NCBI RefSeq assembly: GCF_031877795.1
Contig: NC_133957.1
Coordinates: 7,183,009-7,247,008 of the forward strand
DNA from: Strix aluco
Taxonomy: Eukaryota > Chordata > Aves > Strigiformes > Strigidae
Length of the DNA: 64,000 nucleotides
Direction of reading: 5' to 3'
In this document: positions 1 through 11,936 of the stretch, in pieces
Layout: each line of letters begins with the position of its first letter
Numbering within the stretch: position 1 is the stretch's first letter
The notes under the pieces: model-generated
The model's database searches: none
Seen by the model: only the letters and a program-made list of their open reading frames with translations
Told to the model about the DNA's origin: nothing
Program-made: the position numbers and the translations under genes

Positions 1-827
1 TGCTGCTGGCCTATCGGCTGTTCAGACACCAATGACCTCAAACCCACCGACACAAACTACGGGCCTGCTCCTGCCCTATCAGCTGCTCAGGCAGCAGGGA
101 CATTATAAGCACCTACACATGCCGTGGGCCTACTCCAGGCCTATGAGCTACTCAGGCGTGAGTGACCTCATTAGCACAGACACAAGCCATGGGCCTGCTC
201 CTGCCCTATCAGCTACTCAGGCAACAGTGACCTCAAAACAACCTACATGTACTTGTCATGGTTTAACCCCAGCCAGCAGCTCAGCCCCACACAGTCCCTC
301 GCTCACTATTTCGCTAAATACAAAGTTAATTCTACACCAGCCAAAACCAGTACAATGTCAGATGCCTGCTCCTGCCCTGTCAGCTACTCAGGCACCAGTG
401 ACCTCACAAGTGCATATACACCTCTTGCCATGTTCTCGCTGTTGACATATTCGGCCTCTGGTGACGTCACATGCACCTGTAGAGGCCATGCACCTGGTCC
501 TGGGCAATCAGCTATTCAGCCAAGAGTGACATCACAAGTACATACCCAATGCATTTGGCTCCCTCTTGCCTATCAGCTACCTTGGACATCAGTGACCTGA
601 CCACCACACATCCCTCCACTTGTTATCTGCTCGCCTATGAGATAAGAAGGCACAAGTGACCTCACAAGCTCTGACACAAGTCATGTGCATGCGCTCGGTC
701 TATCAGCTACTCAGGCACCAGCAATCTCACAAGCACTTACACAAGCCATGTACTAGCTCCCAGCCTGTGATCTACTAAGGCACCAGTGGCCTCACAAGCA
801 CATACCAACCTAGTTGCTCTGTGCTTG
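1..827. repeat. Minisatellite, about 63-66 bp unit
   Basis: Degenerate units share a core like CTATCAGCTACTCAGGCACC followed by AGTGACCTCAC, near 13, 76, 141, 206, 377, 507, 571, 631, 700 and 765. Units have diverged and are interrupted once by a 101-bp LTR fragment. Open frames over this array are repeat artefacts and not genes. Confidence 0.85.
254..354 (-). mobile_element. 101-bp LTR remnant inside the minisatellite
   Basis: On the minus strand the segment starts TGTACTGG and ends CCATGACA. That matches the terminal layout of the longer LTRs elsewhere in this window (for example 24433-25035), with the middle missing. Two further 101-bp copies sit at 48054-48154 and 48748-48848, so the fragment was amplified together with the surrounding repeat. 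Confidence 0.6.
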
Positions 828-1332
828 TGTGCTGGGTAACCCTGTGTGGCAGCCCCCACCCAGTCACTTGCTCACTCCCCAGCAGCGGGATTATGGTGGG
901 AAGTGGAAGGAGAAAAGTGAGGGAAACAATCTCATGGGCTGAGATAAAAACAGCCGAGTAAGCAGAGCAGCAATGACTCAGAGCAGGAGATTGATCCCCG
1001 GCCAGACTCTGAGCAAAGGATACTTTGAAGAACACCCCCCACTCCCCCAGTTTTATTGCTGTTCGTGACGTCATATGGTGTGGTGTATTGATTTGGTCAC
1101 TTGGGGGTCAGCTGTCCTGGTTTTGTCCCCTCCCAGACCCTTGCTACCACCAGCCTCCTGCTTGTCAGCGCAGAGGGAGAAATAGTGAAGACCTTGACAC
1201 TGTGCAAGCACTGCTCAGCAACAGCTACAGTGTTGGGGTGTTATCAAAGCTGTTTTGGCCACCATGGCAAAGCACAGCACCATAGGGGCTGCTGAGAAGA
1301 AAATTAACTCCATCCCAGCCAGACCCAGTGCA
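828..1332 (-). mobile_element. Solo LTR within the left arm
   Basis: 505 bp, starting TGCACTGGGT on the minus strand. It shares blocks with the LTRs at 24433-25035 and 41219-41826, including GGTCAGCTGTCCTGG and the ACAGCACCAT block. A copy of equal length lies at 46323-46827 in the other arm, so the LTR was present before the duplication. No internal retroviral sequence is attached. Confidence 0.7.
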
Positions 1333-2138
1333 ATCCCCACCCCTTATTCCATACCATGTGCATCCTGCTCAGCTCCTACCGTATTCAATACATTTACATC
1401 CACCACCACCACCCCCTTCCCCATCCCTTGACATGACACATGCACAGCACACTGGGTTTGGCTGGTGTGGCTCAAGCATACTTGGACAAGTCCCAGCACA
1501 CGCTTGACTTCTCCCCTCACTCAGTCAGCCAGAGCCTTTGGAAACATTCAGTCAGGTTATCAACCTAAAGACAAGAAAATTTATGTAGCACCAGCCTGCA
1601 CCCCACAGTGGTCTTACAGGTAGCTGTGAGACCCCCCACAGCCATGGGGAAAGGGAGTTCCCCACCAGCACCCTACCCCTCTGTTTGGCACCTCAAAATC
1701 CAGTTTGTGGTTCATGGGCTAACTGGTGAGTTCCTCTGGTTCGCGTGGTCTTTTTTGGAATCCCCTCTGGGTCTTTTCTCTATTGTCCCCATGCACATAT
1801 TCTTCTGAAGTTGGCATTTTGTCCTGGTTTTCCCCATTTGCAGACAGTGTTGCCTGTGCCTTGCAGCACCTAGAAGAGCTCAGAGTCTGCCCCAGTCTAC
1901 CCTGCCTGGCCGTCCGGCAGGGCTGGGCTGCTGGGGACCTTCCAGTCCAGTTGGCAGGATCGATCTCTTCTTTGGATGTTACAGGGGTGGCGCTGAGAGC
2001 CCCTTAGTGGTGTCCTGGGAGGGGCCATAGCTGTGGGGCACGTTCCAGCTTGTCTGTGTCCTCCCCACCTTCTTGAGGTTCCCCCAGCCCAGACATGTCT
2101 GGACTTCTGCAGACTGGTAAAGTAGGGGACCTCGACTC

Positions 2139-3416
2139 CTACAGTATTCCTATGATACTTTATTGCAATTGATGCTATTCCTCAGAAGAAATGATAAATG
2201 GGATGAGGTGGTATATGCTGATATGTTTTTCACCTTAAGAAATCATCCTGAGTGGCAAAAAGAGTGTGGTAGAAATTTGGCCCCTCAAGATCCCCTTGTT
2301 TTGGCATTAGAAAAGAATAAAAAGAGGGAACAGGGAAAATTGAAGCGATGTTGTTCAGCATGTAGTATTGGAGAAAGATGTCTAAAAGTGAAGGACTGGG
2401 GAGCTGAAGAAAGGATGGAGGATTATGTACTGCCACCTCCTATATTGCCTGCAGGATTTCCAGATGAGGAAAATGACGCTGGGGCAGGGCCACTAGTGGA
2501 AAGATCAACCCCAATCACTGCCCGAACTCGTAGTAAAACAGGACCAGTTAAAGTCCTCTTTAATATGGGAGACTTGGATGCTTGGAAGGAAGTGGTTAAA
2601 GGGTATAGAGATGATCCACTGAAGATTGCCAACAGATTTGAATTAATAATTAAAAATCAAAACCCAGACTGGAAAGATATAGACATAATGTTAGATGCAA
2701 TGACTGAAAATGAGAAATAGCTGGTTTTAAAAACTGCCCAAACCCAAGTGCAGGCTCAGATTACAGCTGGAATGCTGGTAGGGGGAGTTGATCAGTATGT
2801 TCCCCTGACTGACCCGAATTGGGATCCAAATGATAATATGGATTATCGCATGTTAAAGCGATATCCAGATTGGATAAAATTTGGATTGGAGAATGCAATC
2901 CCAAAGGCTATAAATTGGTCAGCACTTTATACTGTAAAGCAGGGGCAAACTGAAACCCCTACAGAATTCTTAGACAAATTACAATTGGCAATGCGTAAAT
3001 ATACTGCCTTAGGCCCCTCATCTGATGTAGGGCAGCAACAATTGGTATCATTGGTTTTGGGCCAATCATCGGAAGATATTAGGAGAAAACTCCAGAAACT
3101 AAAAGAGCCTGAAGCGTGGGATTTGGAGAAGTTAATTGAAGAAGCCTGGAGGGTATACAGAAATAGAGAAAACAGTGATAAGAGAAAATTAAATAGAACA
3201 ATATCCATAACAACAATTGCAGCATTAGAACGAAGTGCGGGCCCTCAGAGACTCCCTGGATGCAGAGGTAAAGGAGGACCTCCTGTGGGAACTCGAAGTT
3301 TCCAAACAACACTGAGACCAGATCAGTGTGCTTATTGTGGAGAAAGCGGGCATTGGAAAAAGGACTGTCCGAAACTGAGAAAAGTAAAGCCTGAAGTGAT
3401 TGCTGAAATGGAATGA
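2139..3416 (+). pseudogene. ERV gag (matrix end, capsid, nucleocapsid), broken
   Basis: One frame runs from about 2139 to 3416, broken by a TAG at 2718-2720. The first part is a matrix C-terminus with a KWDEV-type segment and no start. After the stop comes capsid with the gamma-type major homology segment (ETPTEFLDKL, then QQQLVSLVLGQS near 3030-3070). One zinc knuckle CX2CX4HX4C (CAYCGESGHWKKDC) lies near 3330-3370. The frame ends at TGA 3414-3416 and protease follows in the same frame, as expected for read-through expression. The missing start and the internal stop make it a pseudogene. Confidence 0.85.
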
Positions 3417-3773
3417 CAGGGACCTGGGGAATCTACCCGAGCGGATCCACTGGTTAAATTGAAGCTAAAGAATCAGAATGAGGAGATAGAATTTCTTATA
3501 GATATGGGTGCCTCATATTCTGTATTAAATCAGGAACTAATACCTGTAGGTCACAATTTTGTAACTGTAATAGGAGCTACTAGCCAGCAAAAGAAGGCTT
3601 TCTTTTTACAGTCAATTGAATTTAAGATTGGAAAACAAATGGGAATTCACAAATTACTTTATTTACCAGAATCTCCAAAATCCTTACTGGGACGGGACTT
3701 ATTAGAGCAATTAGAGGCACAGATAATTTTTGAAAAGGATAAAACAGAACTCAGAGTAAAAATAATCAACTAA
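3417..3773 (+). pseudogene. ERV protease, altered active site
   Basis: In frame with gag across its stop codon. The aspartic protease signature near 3500 reads IDMGAS where the family has D-T/S-G, so the threonine/serine next to the catalytic aspartate is methionine. The C-terminal LLGRDLLEQL motif is present near 3690-3715. The frame stops at 3773 and polymerase continues in another frame, which is a frameshift because gammaretroviruses read through from protease to RT. Confidence 0.8.
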
Positions 3774-4547
3774 TTAAAATTTTAAGTTTAGCTATGATTC
3801 AAATGGAAAGACAAACTGAGGGTACCCCAGAACTTGGCAAAATATTAGATCAAGTGTATCCAGGAGTATGGGCCTCTGAAACTCCTGGTAAGGCCAAAAA
3901 TACTATGCCAGTGAAAGTGGAATTAACACCTGGTTCTGGTGCAATTAAAATGAAACAGTATCCTTTAAGATTGGAAGACCAGAGAGGTATAAAAAAACAT
4001 AATTGGAAGATTCTTAAAATTTGGTTTGAATCAGAATTTAATACCCAATTTTACTGATAAAGAAGCTGGATGGGAAATATAGAATAGTACAAGACTTAAG
4101 GGCAGTTAACAGAATTGTGGAAGATCTATACCCAGTAGTAGCAAATCCATACAGCTTAGTAACTAGCCTCAAAGAAACATAGGAATAGTTTACAGCATTG
4201 GATTTAAAAGATGCATTCTTTGGTCTCACCTTGGCCCCTGAAAGCCACCATCTGTTTGCCTTTGAATGGGAAAACACCAATTCAGAGCATAAAACCGTAA
4301 AACTCAACTTACTGGACAGTGTTACCCCAGGGATTTAAAAATAGCCCTACAATTTTTGGAAACCAATTAGCAAGAGAACTAGAACTTTGGGAAAGGCCTG
4401 CAGGTAATGGCATCCTTTTTCAATATGTAGATGATATCTTAATAGCTACAGAGAAAAGAGAAGAATGTAAAGAATGGACTGTGAGCTTACTGAACTTTCT
4501 TGGACTAAGTGGTTATCGAGTGTCATTACAGAAAGCTCAAAAAGCAG
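3774..4547 (+). pseudogene. ERV reverse transcriptase, N-terminal part
   Basis: Fragments in two frames with stops. The linker and fingers start near 3794; a LDLKDAFF segment carrying the first catalytic aspartate lies near 4200; LPQGFKNSPT is at about 4321; the YVDD active site is at about 4426-4437. The sequence is cut after the palm by a CR1 insertion. Frameshifts near 4050 and 4310 rule out a functional enzyme. Confidence 0.8.
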
Positions 4548-6151
4548 ATTGAGGTCAGCACAGTTGAAGAGGAGGTGGTCAGAGACCTGCTACACCACTT
4601 GGATGCACACAAGTCTGTGGGACCGGATGGGTTACACCCAAGGGTGCTGAAAGAGTTGGCAGATGTGCTCACCGAGCCGCTTTCCATGATCTACCTGAAA
4701 TCATGGCTAACTGGGGAGGTCCCAACGGACTGGAGGGTGGCCAATGTGACACCCATCTACAAGAAAGGCAGAAAGGAGGATCCGGGAAACTATAGACCTG
4801 TCAGTCTGACCTCGGTGCCAGGGAAGGTCATGGAGCAGCTCATCTTGAGTGCCATTAAAAGTCATATAATGGACAACCAGGGGATCAGGCCCAGTCAGCA
4901 TGGGTTTATGAAAGGCAGGTCCTGCCTGACAAACCTGATCTCCTTCTACGACAGGGCGACCTGCTTATTGGATGAGGGAAAGGCTGTGGATGTTGTTTAC
5001 CTTGACTTCAGAAAGGCCTTTGACACCATTTCCCACAGCATTCTCCTGGCAAAACTGGCTGCTCGAGGCTTGGATGGGCACACGCTTCGCTGGGTAAAAA
5101 AGCTGGCTGGATGGCCGGGCCCAAAGAGTTGTGGTGAACGGAGTTAAATCCAGTTGGAGGCCGGTCACAAGTGGTGTCCCCCAGGGCTTCGTTTTAAGGC
5201 CATTCCTGTTTAACATCTTTATTGATGATCTGGACAAGGGGATCGAGTGCACCCTCAGTAAGTTTGCAGACGACACCAAGTTGGGTGGGAGTGTTGATCT
5301 GCTCGAGGGTAGGGAGGCTCTGCAGAGAGACCTGGACAGGCTGGAGCGATGGGCTAAGGCCAACTGCATGAGTTTCAATAAGGCCAAATGCCGGGTGCTG
5401 CCCTTGGGCCACAACAACCCCCAGCAGCGCTACAGGCTTGGGGAGGAGTGGCTGGAGAGCTGCCAGTCAGAGAGGGACCTGGGGGGGTTGAATGACAGCT
5501 GGCTGAACATGAGCCAGTAGTCTGCCCAGGTGGCCAAGAAGGCCAATGATATCCTGGCTTGTGTCAGAAATAGTGTGGCCAGCAGGGACAAGGAAGTGAT
5601 CTTGCCCATGTACTTGGCACTGGCGAGGCTGCCCCTTGATGACTGTGTTCAGTTTTGGGGCCCTCCCTACAAAAAGGACATTGAATCACTTGAGCGTGTC
5701 CAGAGAACGGCAACGAAGCTGGTGAAGAGTCTGGAGCACATGTCATACGAGGAGCGACTGAGGGAACTGGGGTTGTTTAGTCTGGAGAAGAGGAGACTGA
5801 GGGGAGACCTCGTTGCCCTCTACAGCTACCTGAAAGGAGGTTGCAGAGAGCTGGGGATGAGCCTCTTTAACCAAGTAACAAGTGATAGGACAAGAGGTAA
5901 TGGCCTCAAATTGCACCAGGGAATTTAGACTAGATATTAGGAAGAATTTCCTTATAGAACGAGTAGTCAGGCATTGGAATGGGCTGCCCAGGGAGGTAGT
6001 GGAGTTCCCATCCCTGGAGGTATTTAAGAGTTGGGTTGACATAGTGCTTAGGGTTATGGTGTAGTTGGGAACTATCAATGCTATGTTAATGGTTGGACTG
6101 GATGATCTTCAAGGTCTTTTCTAACCTAGACGTTTCTGTGATTCTGATTCT
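4548..6151 (+). mobile_element. 5'-truncated CR1 LINE nested in the ERV polymerase
   Basis: The CR1 ORF2 reverse transcriptase is recognisable from about 4555 (DLLHHLDAHKSVGPDGLHPR region) through YLDFRKAFDT near 5000 and [10 protein letters not shown] near 5260. Frames are broken at about 5145, 5518 and 5927. The 3' UTR ends near 6151 with degenerate ATTCTG repeats. The ERV polymerase resumes directly after it, so the CR1 inserted later than the ERV. Confidence 0.88.
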
Positions 6152-7875
6152 GTGAAATCCTGAAACAGAAGTGGTCTATTTGGGATTCCTCATCTCCAAA
6201 GGACAACGACAGTTTGGAACTGAAAGGAAAGAGGCCATCTGTAGGACTCCAGAGCCAACTACGGTAAAGGAACTTTGAACTTTTCTAGGAATGACAGGTT
6301 GGTGCCGTCTATAGATTTATAATTATGACTAATAGTAAAACTTTATATGAACTATTGAAAGGTAATCAGAAGCAATTAATCTGGACTGATGAGGCCAAAA
6401 GAGCATTTAAAGAGTTAAGATTAGAACTGATGAGAGCCCCTGCTTTGGGCTTGCCAGATGTGACTAAACTTTTTTGGTTGTAAGCCTATGAAAAACAAGG
6501 AGTGGCCCTAGGAATTTTAGCCCAAAGATTGGGACCCTACAAGCAAGCAGTAGCATATTTTTCCAAATAATTGGTTTAAGTCAGCAAAGGATGGCCAGGA
6601 TGCCTCCGGGCAGTGGCGGCTGTTGTCACAATCATTCAAGAGGCTCAAAAGTTTACCCTGGGGCAGAAGATCATCGTTCACACTTCCCATGCAGTAACTT
6701 CTGTTTTGGAACAAAAAGGCGGACATTGGTTATCACCGTCTAGATTTTTAAAATATCAGGCAGTCCTAATGGAGCAGGACGATGTGGAAATTATTCCATC
6801 TACTATAGTTAACCCTGCCTCTTTTCTAAGTGACAAATAGGAAACTGACCCCATTATACATGACTGCACAGAAACAATTGAAACCATCTATGCGAGTAGA
6901 CCTGACCTGAAAGAAGAACCGTTGGAAGAAGCCGACCATACCTGGTATACAGATGGAAGCAGTTTTGTGAAAAATGGAGTCCGAAGGGCCAGATACACAG
7001 TGACAACGACAGATCAGGTAATAGAAGCAAAACCTCTCCCAAAAGGTACATCAGCACAGAGGGCGGAGATAATCGCCTTAACGAGAGCACTGGAGCTCGC
7101 TGAAGGACTACGTGTAAATATAAGGACAGATTCAAAGTATGCCTATGGTGTAGTGCATGCTCATGGAGCGATCTGGAAAGAACAAGGACTTTTAACTACA
7201 CAAGGAAAAAGTATTAAACACGCAGATATTACAAATTTTGGAAGCAATCCGATTTCCGACAGCTGTGGCCATCGTGCATTGTAGAGGACATCAGAAAGGT
7301 AATACTGACCAGGAGGTGGGTAACAAATTGGCTGGCTATAGGGCAAGGCAAGCAATGGAACAAGGTGAGGTATTAAGTTTGATTCCTAAAAAAATCTCTA
7401 TCATTACCTGAAACAGTAAAATCTGATGAAAAAGATAAAAAGCTAAAATTGATTAGTCAAATTGGGCAACAGTAGAAGACAATCGAGTAATAGTTCCCTT
7501 TAGAATATTATGGACATTAGTAAAATTAAACATGAAAAAAGTCACTGGGGAACAGAAGCTCTGTATAATTCTCTCTCTAAGCAAATAATAGATCGAAACT
7601 TGTTTCAAAATATGAGAAATGTGGTTAACAAATATGAGACATGTTTGAAAAATAACCCAAAAGTAGAGCACCAAGTAAAGTTTAGAAATATTAGCAAAGG
7701 ATGTGTTCCAGGTCAAAGTTGGGAAATAGACTTCTCAGAATTGCCTAGAAAAGGGGGGTATAGATATCTGTCAATATTAACAGACACCTATTCCAGTTGG
7801 CCTGAAGCATTTCCCTGTCGAACTAATAAAGCTCGAGAAGTGACTAAAATTCTGTTAGCAAAAGAATTTGCTTAG
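6152..7875 (+). pseudogene. ERV polymerase continued: RT connection, RNase H, partial integrase
   Basis: The RT thumb and connection resume at about 6155 (VVYLGFLISKGQR). RNase H lies near 6940-7215, with YTDGSS, the acidic residue in QRAEIIALTRAL and the aspartate in RTDSKYAYG. The integrase central region lies at 7510-7875, with a HWG segment, a CX2C-like remnant and the first catalytic aspartate in SWEIDFSELP. It stops at 7875 before the rest of the catalytic triad. Many stops and at least three frame changes are present. Confidence 0.8.
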
Positions 7876-7876
7876 A

Positions 7877-7895
7877 AAAAAGAAAAGGGGGGAAA
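7877..7895 (+). other. Polypurine tract of the class I ERV
   Basis: A purine run (AAAAAAGAAAAGGGGGG followed by AAA) lies immediately before the TG that opens the 3' LTR. This is the usual position of the plus-strand primer. Confidence 0.75.
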
Positions 7896-8617
7896 TGAAG
7901 GGAAGCTGCTACAAGTATACTTGAAATTGCTAATTTACAGGGACCTGTAATATAAGACATTTAGTTTTAACGTTAGACATCACTGGTATTTTACTAGCTT
8001 TTTTCCCCTGTATTTTTCCTGTATTTTGCTGTAATGTATATAATTTCATTTATCCTTTTTCCTAACTACCCTCTGTAGTCATTACCCACTTGTAAGATGT
8101 TTTGAAACCTTTAACTCCTTGCCCAGTAGAGATAAGACAGACCTTGGACAGTCTGAAAAACTCCCTGAGTACATCCCTAATAGCAGGAACCTAAAAAAAC
8201 AAGTGTCTAAGAAGACTCCAGTGTTGAGATAAGTGCTGAGAGCTGGAACAAACAGGAGCTGAAGGATGCATGAAGTAACTCTATGACCAGATATGGACAC
8301 TAGAAACCTAATTCACTAACGGACAGTGTGAGGAAGAGTATGTGGACCCCTAAGGAGGGGAGAAGACCCTCACTCTATTTTTACTATGCCTGCTCAGAGT
8401 ATGTAAATGAATTCTGAGAACCCATTAGCATAAGACTGCCTTTTCTAAGAAATGTGATGCATACGTGTGCTTTTTGTGTATATTAGTCAGAGAGTTGTGT
8501 TAGTAAGCGTGGCACTTGTGGTGAAGTGATCCCCAGTGCTGCCCAGCGCTGTGAATGAAGAACACCTGCTTAACAGTTATACTGAATTCTGACTGTGGAG
8601 TGAAGCTCTTTGTTTCA
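7896..8617 (+). mobile_element. 3' LTR of the class I ERV
   Basis: About 722 bp, beginning TGAAGGGAAG after the polypurine tract and ending TTTGTTTCA (TG...CA). The AATGAA just upstream of the end could act as the polyadenylation signal. No second LTR of this type is in the window, so age cannot be estimated from LTR divergence. Confidence 0.6.
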
Positions 8618-9422
8618 GGAGAGCCTGGTGTCCCATTAGCGGAGCCACAGGGTGTGCCTGTAGCCCTGTCCCCTGTCTGTGCCCACTGTCCTGGGCACTT
8701 GTGCCTCCCACCGCAGCACCTGTGCTCTGTTGAGGGACGTTGTGTCCCAGAGTCCCCAGATCATAACCCTGTGCTGAAGCAGCTCCATCGCTGCCCTCAG
8801 CTGCTCAGTGCCACTTTCCCCCTGCAGTACTCACTGTGCCCGGGGGCTGAGAGGAGCAGAGAGCCAGGACCGGGCCAAGGGGAGGAGAGGCTGTGGCTCA
8901 TGACTGCCCCTTTCTGTCCCCTCATCCTGCCTGGGGGCTCTAGGGAAGCCCATTCCCACAGATGGGAGAGGTGAAGGAGGCCAGGGAAGCCTGTCTTGTT
9001 GCTGCAGGAAAGTCCCCTGGCTTGACCTCCTTGCCATGGGGGGCAGGGGCAGGATCAGGCCTCATGCTGGTGTGTCCCATCCGCATGCTGAGCCTTGCAG
9101 ATGCACACCCTGCCCTGGCAGTGACCCCCCGCCCTCCATAGACACTGGAGGGTCTCACTCTCTGGCCCACAGACTCGGTGACCCCAGGCCCCTCATGGGA
9201 CCTGCGTGCCCAGTGCAGCCCCCGGGCAGACATTCTGCAGGCCACAGCTTGCTCACTGTGGAGCAGGGCTGCCTGGGGCCATTTTGCAGGGGCTGCAGGT
9301 CTGCCCGCAGCTGCTTGAGGCAGAGACTCAGGGGTGTCCATGCCCATGTCAGCCAGGCTAGCCCCTTGCTCACCTGTGAGCTTGGGGCAGCTGGGGTTGA
9401 TCTTCTCTCTTCCTCCTGCCAG
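8618..9422. other. No supported gene
   Basis: GC-rich host sequence between the ERV LTR and the first recognisable MROH-like exon. Several frames are open on both strands, but I recognise no domain in them; this is typical of GC-rich intronic avian DNA. Confidence 0.5.
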
Positions 9423-11750
9423 GAGTCGAGCCCTGTGTGGGAGCTCTCAATCCATCACCATCCACCTTTCAAGATGCGATGGAGTTTGTGGTGGGCAGCA
9501 AAGAAAAGATGAAGCAGGAAGTGTGTGAGAGCCTGCTCCCACTGTTGTTCCACCTGCACAACCAAGACAAGCGTGTGGCTGAGGTCGGGATTCCCAACAC
9601 GCTGACCAGTCCTTTAGGGAGGGCGATGCTGGCACCCATTGGGTGTTCCTGAGCACCAGGGGCCAGGGCTGCTGATAGCCGGACCCTTTGAACATGCGTC
9701 ACATTGAGGCCCAACTTGCTGAGTCCCTGAGGACCAGGCGGAGCCGCTCTCCATGTCTGCTGCCTTTCTCCCCCTGCCATGTCTCCAGCTGCCCAGAAGG
9801 ACAGGGATGTGGGTCCTTCCCCACCCTACCCCCTCCATACAGCCCTGTACCAGCACAGTCATGGAAAGGATGTGGCCGCCCTGCAGCTGGCAAGGGCCGA
9901 GACATTTCCCAGACCTGCCCTGACTGGTCCCACAGGGCTCAGCAGCAGTCCAGGGCCACCAAGGACCAAACGTTCAAGTCCTGATGGGTTTCCAGCACAC
10001 TCCAGAGCACCCCCAGCGTGGGGAGAAAAGATTTGGGAGGGACGGTGTGGGATGCAGTCAGGAGAGGGGTCTGGCCCTGTCTCCTGGGTACTGGGTACTG
10101 GAGCTCAACCAAGTGGGACACGGAGCTGCAGGTGTGTCCTCATATCCATCGCTTGTGGCTGAGTCCTGCCATGGCACCTTGGTGACTGCAGCACTTCAGC
10201 CTCCTCCCAGCCTTGGCAACAGCTCGGAAACATTTGGGGCTCTCTGTACCACTGCCCCAGCAGCATGAGGTGCCCAAGGTTGTGGCTGCCCTCTTCTCCT
10301 TCCAGGGTGTGGAACCCAGTTGCAGTGTCAGTCCCCAGCTGCTGCATCTTCCCCACATGGGCTGGGACAGCCTCTGAGCTCTGCCAAGGTGAGGGGGGTG
10401 CAGGCTCTTCTGCCCTGGGGATGGTGCCATCTCTGCTGCTTGGCAGGCCTCTCAGGAAGCCCTCCTCAGCACTGCATGGTTCCTGAAGTGGGGGCAGATT
10501 GCAAACCTAGCTGAGACAGTGCAGGTGTGGAGGATTGGGAAGCACCTGGTGAGTGGAGTCCCAATGCCCCCAGTATCCAGCCTGGGTGAGATCTGCCCCG
10601 TTCCCAGCATATGGGATGGAGGGATGTGCTCCCCCTATTGCTGCAGCCCCTGGCTGGGTGCTCCACACCCACTGTTTTTCCTCTAGCCCTGGCCAGCTCT
10701 GCTCCAGGCTCCTCACCCCTTGCTCCCTGCTGGGGACTTGAAGGAGACCCTGCCACCAGGATGGCAGCACCACATCCTCTGGGAGCACTCTGCTCCCTCT
10801 GAACCTCAACGTCACACATCTCCCAGAGGGGAGCTGGGGATGTCCTGGTGAGGGGAGAGGAACAGGAGGGTGGCCCTGGGCAGGGGGATGGCCTGGTTGG
10901 GGGTCAGTTCTGCACCAACCCTGCACTGTTCTCCTCTCTTCAGCTGGGCAGGAACAGGCGCAGAGCCAAGGACTATCTGTGCTGGAGCTGGTCATAACTG
11001 CAGAGCCTGCAGCAGCCCTTGTGGCTCTGAGGTTCATTGGTGAGCCACGAGCCCTGGGGCCCTTCCATTACCCAGGGTTTTGATGCAGTAAGTCAGGAGC
11101 CCCAATGGCCCAGTGTAGGGCCCAGGAACCTGTGGGGCACCCAGTCATGCGCTCCCACCCCTTCCTGAAAAGGTGGGGCTGGCAGGAGGCTCATCACTCC
11201 CACACCCCCAGTGCTGCACCACAGGAGCCCCCCAGGCTCAGCCCTTTCTGGGGAGCTGTGCTGCTGGGCAGGTTGGGCAGCGAGGTCCCAGGCTGTGTGT
11301 CCCTCGGGGTCATTGGGCAGCACGTGGTGGAGCAGTATGAGAAGATCCAGGGCCTCTGCAAGGGCAGTGGGATGTCAGTGGGGGCTGGTGCAGAGGATGA
11401 AGGACTCTGGCACTGAGCTCCTGCCCTATCCAGGATGAAGGGGGGTTCTTCTCTCAGTACCTCCCTGGGGAAGGGGATATTTCTGTGCTCCTGGGTATGA
11501 CCTCTTGGCCATGGGAAGAGCTGTCTGCAATGGGCCCTTCCTGGAGGGGGAGGCCAGGTTTTCCACAGATACAGGCGTGTCTCTCACTTCTGTTTCTCTG
11601 TTGCCTCAGTCCTTCAGGGCTTCAGGGAAGACACCAGTCCCCTGGTCTCACCCCTGGCAACTCAGATGCTCCTGATATTGAAAAAAGAAAGGCTGACAGC
11701 AAGGTTTAACCTAGGATGGCTGTGCCTCAGGCTGCAGGGGGGCATGGAAG
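9423..11750 (+). pseudogene. MROH-like (maestro heat-like repeat) exons, probably a decayed gene
   Basis: Four or five exon-like blocks in order resemble the C-terminal HEAT-repeat end of the avian MROH family. About 9423-9583 contains DAMEFVV and ESLLPLLFHLHNQDKRVAE. About 10455-10550 contains KWGQIANLAETVQVWRIGK and is followed by GTGAGT. About 10943-11039 contains NRRRAKDYL and then, after a frame change, ALRFIG followed by GTGAGC. About 11300-11375 contains IGQHVVEQYEKIQGLCK. About 11618-11735 contains SPLVSPLATQMLLIL and RFNLGWLCLRLQG. The frame change inside the third block and the absence of any N-terminal exons suggest a pseudogene. The family call rests on recalled motifs and exon order. 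Confidence 0.6.
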
Positions 11751-11936
11751 AAATGGCACTCTGCCCCAAGGGACAGTTCTGCTTGAGCAGAGTCAAAGCA
11801 GCAGTCCCAGACCCAGGGTGCTCTGCAATCTGTGAACATGTGATTGTTCTGGTAAGATCCTGGCTTCTCCTCCTGCCCACAGACCTGCTCCATTCCTCGG
11901 GCACATCCCATCCCCATTGCTGTGCTACCATTCACC

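Larger units (their letters stand above)
1..2138. repeat. Left arm of a large inverted duplication
   Basis: Reverse-complementing 45524-49085 reproduces this stretch: the minisatellite, a 505-bp LTR (828-1332) and 806 bp of non-repetitive flank (1333-2138). Across about 213 bp near the inner end (about 1900-2115 against 45549-45761) I counted roughly 11 mismatches, about 95% identity. The homology stops at 2138, where retroviral gag sequence begins. The arm runs off the left edge of the window, so its full length is unknown. 1333-2138 holds no gene that I can support. Confidence 0.85.
2139..8617 (+). mobile_element. Class I (gamma-like) ERV, 5'-truncated, with nested CR1
   Basis: Order on the plus strand: partial gag, protease, reverse transcriptase split by a CR1, RNase H, partial integrase, polypurine tract and a 3' LTR. 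The 5' LTR, primer site and the first part of matrix are missing because the arm of the inverted duplication abuts at 2138. No env is present: integrase runs almost straight into the polypurine tract. Stops and frameshifts throughout make it non-functional. The single CCHC knuckle and the in-frame gag-stop-pro arrangement are gammaretrovirus-like features. Confidence 0.85.

Noticed and set aside
1..600. Overlapping 117-137-codon frames in the minisatellite
   Set aside because: They are products of a repeat of about 65 bp read in several frames, with no domain and a mirrored copy in the other arm.
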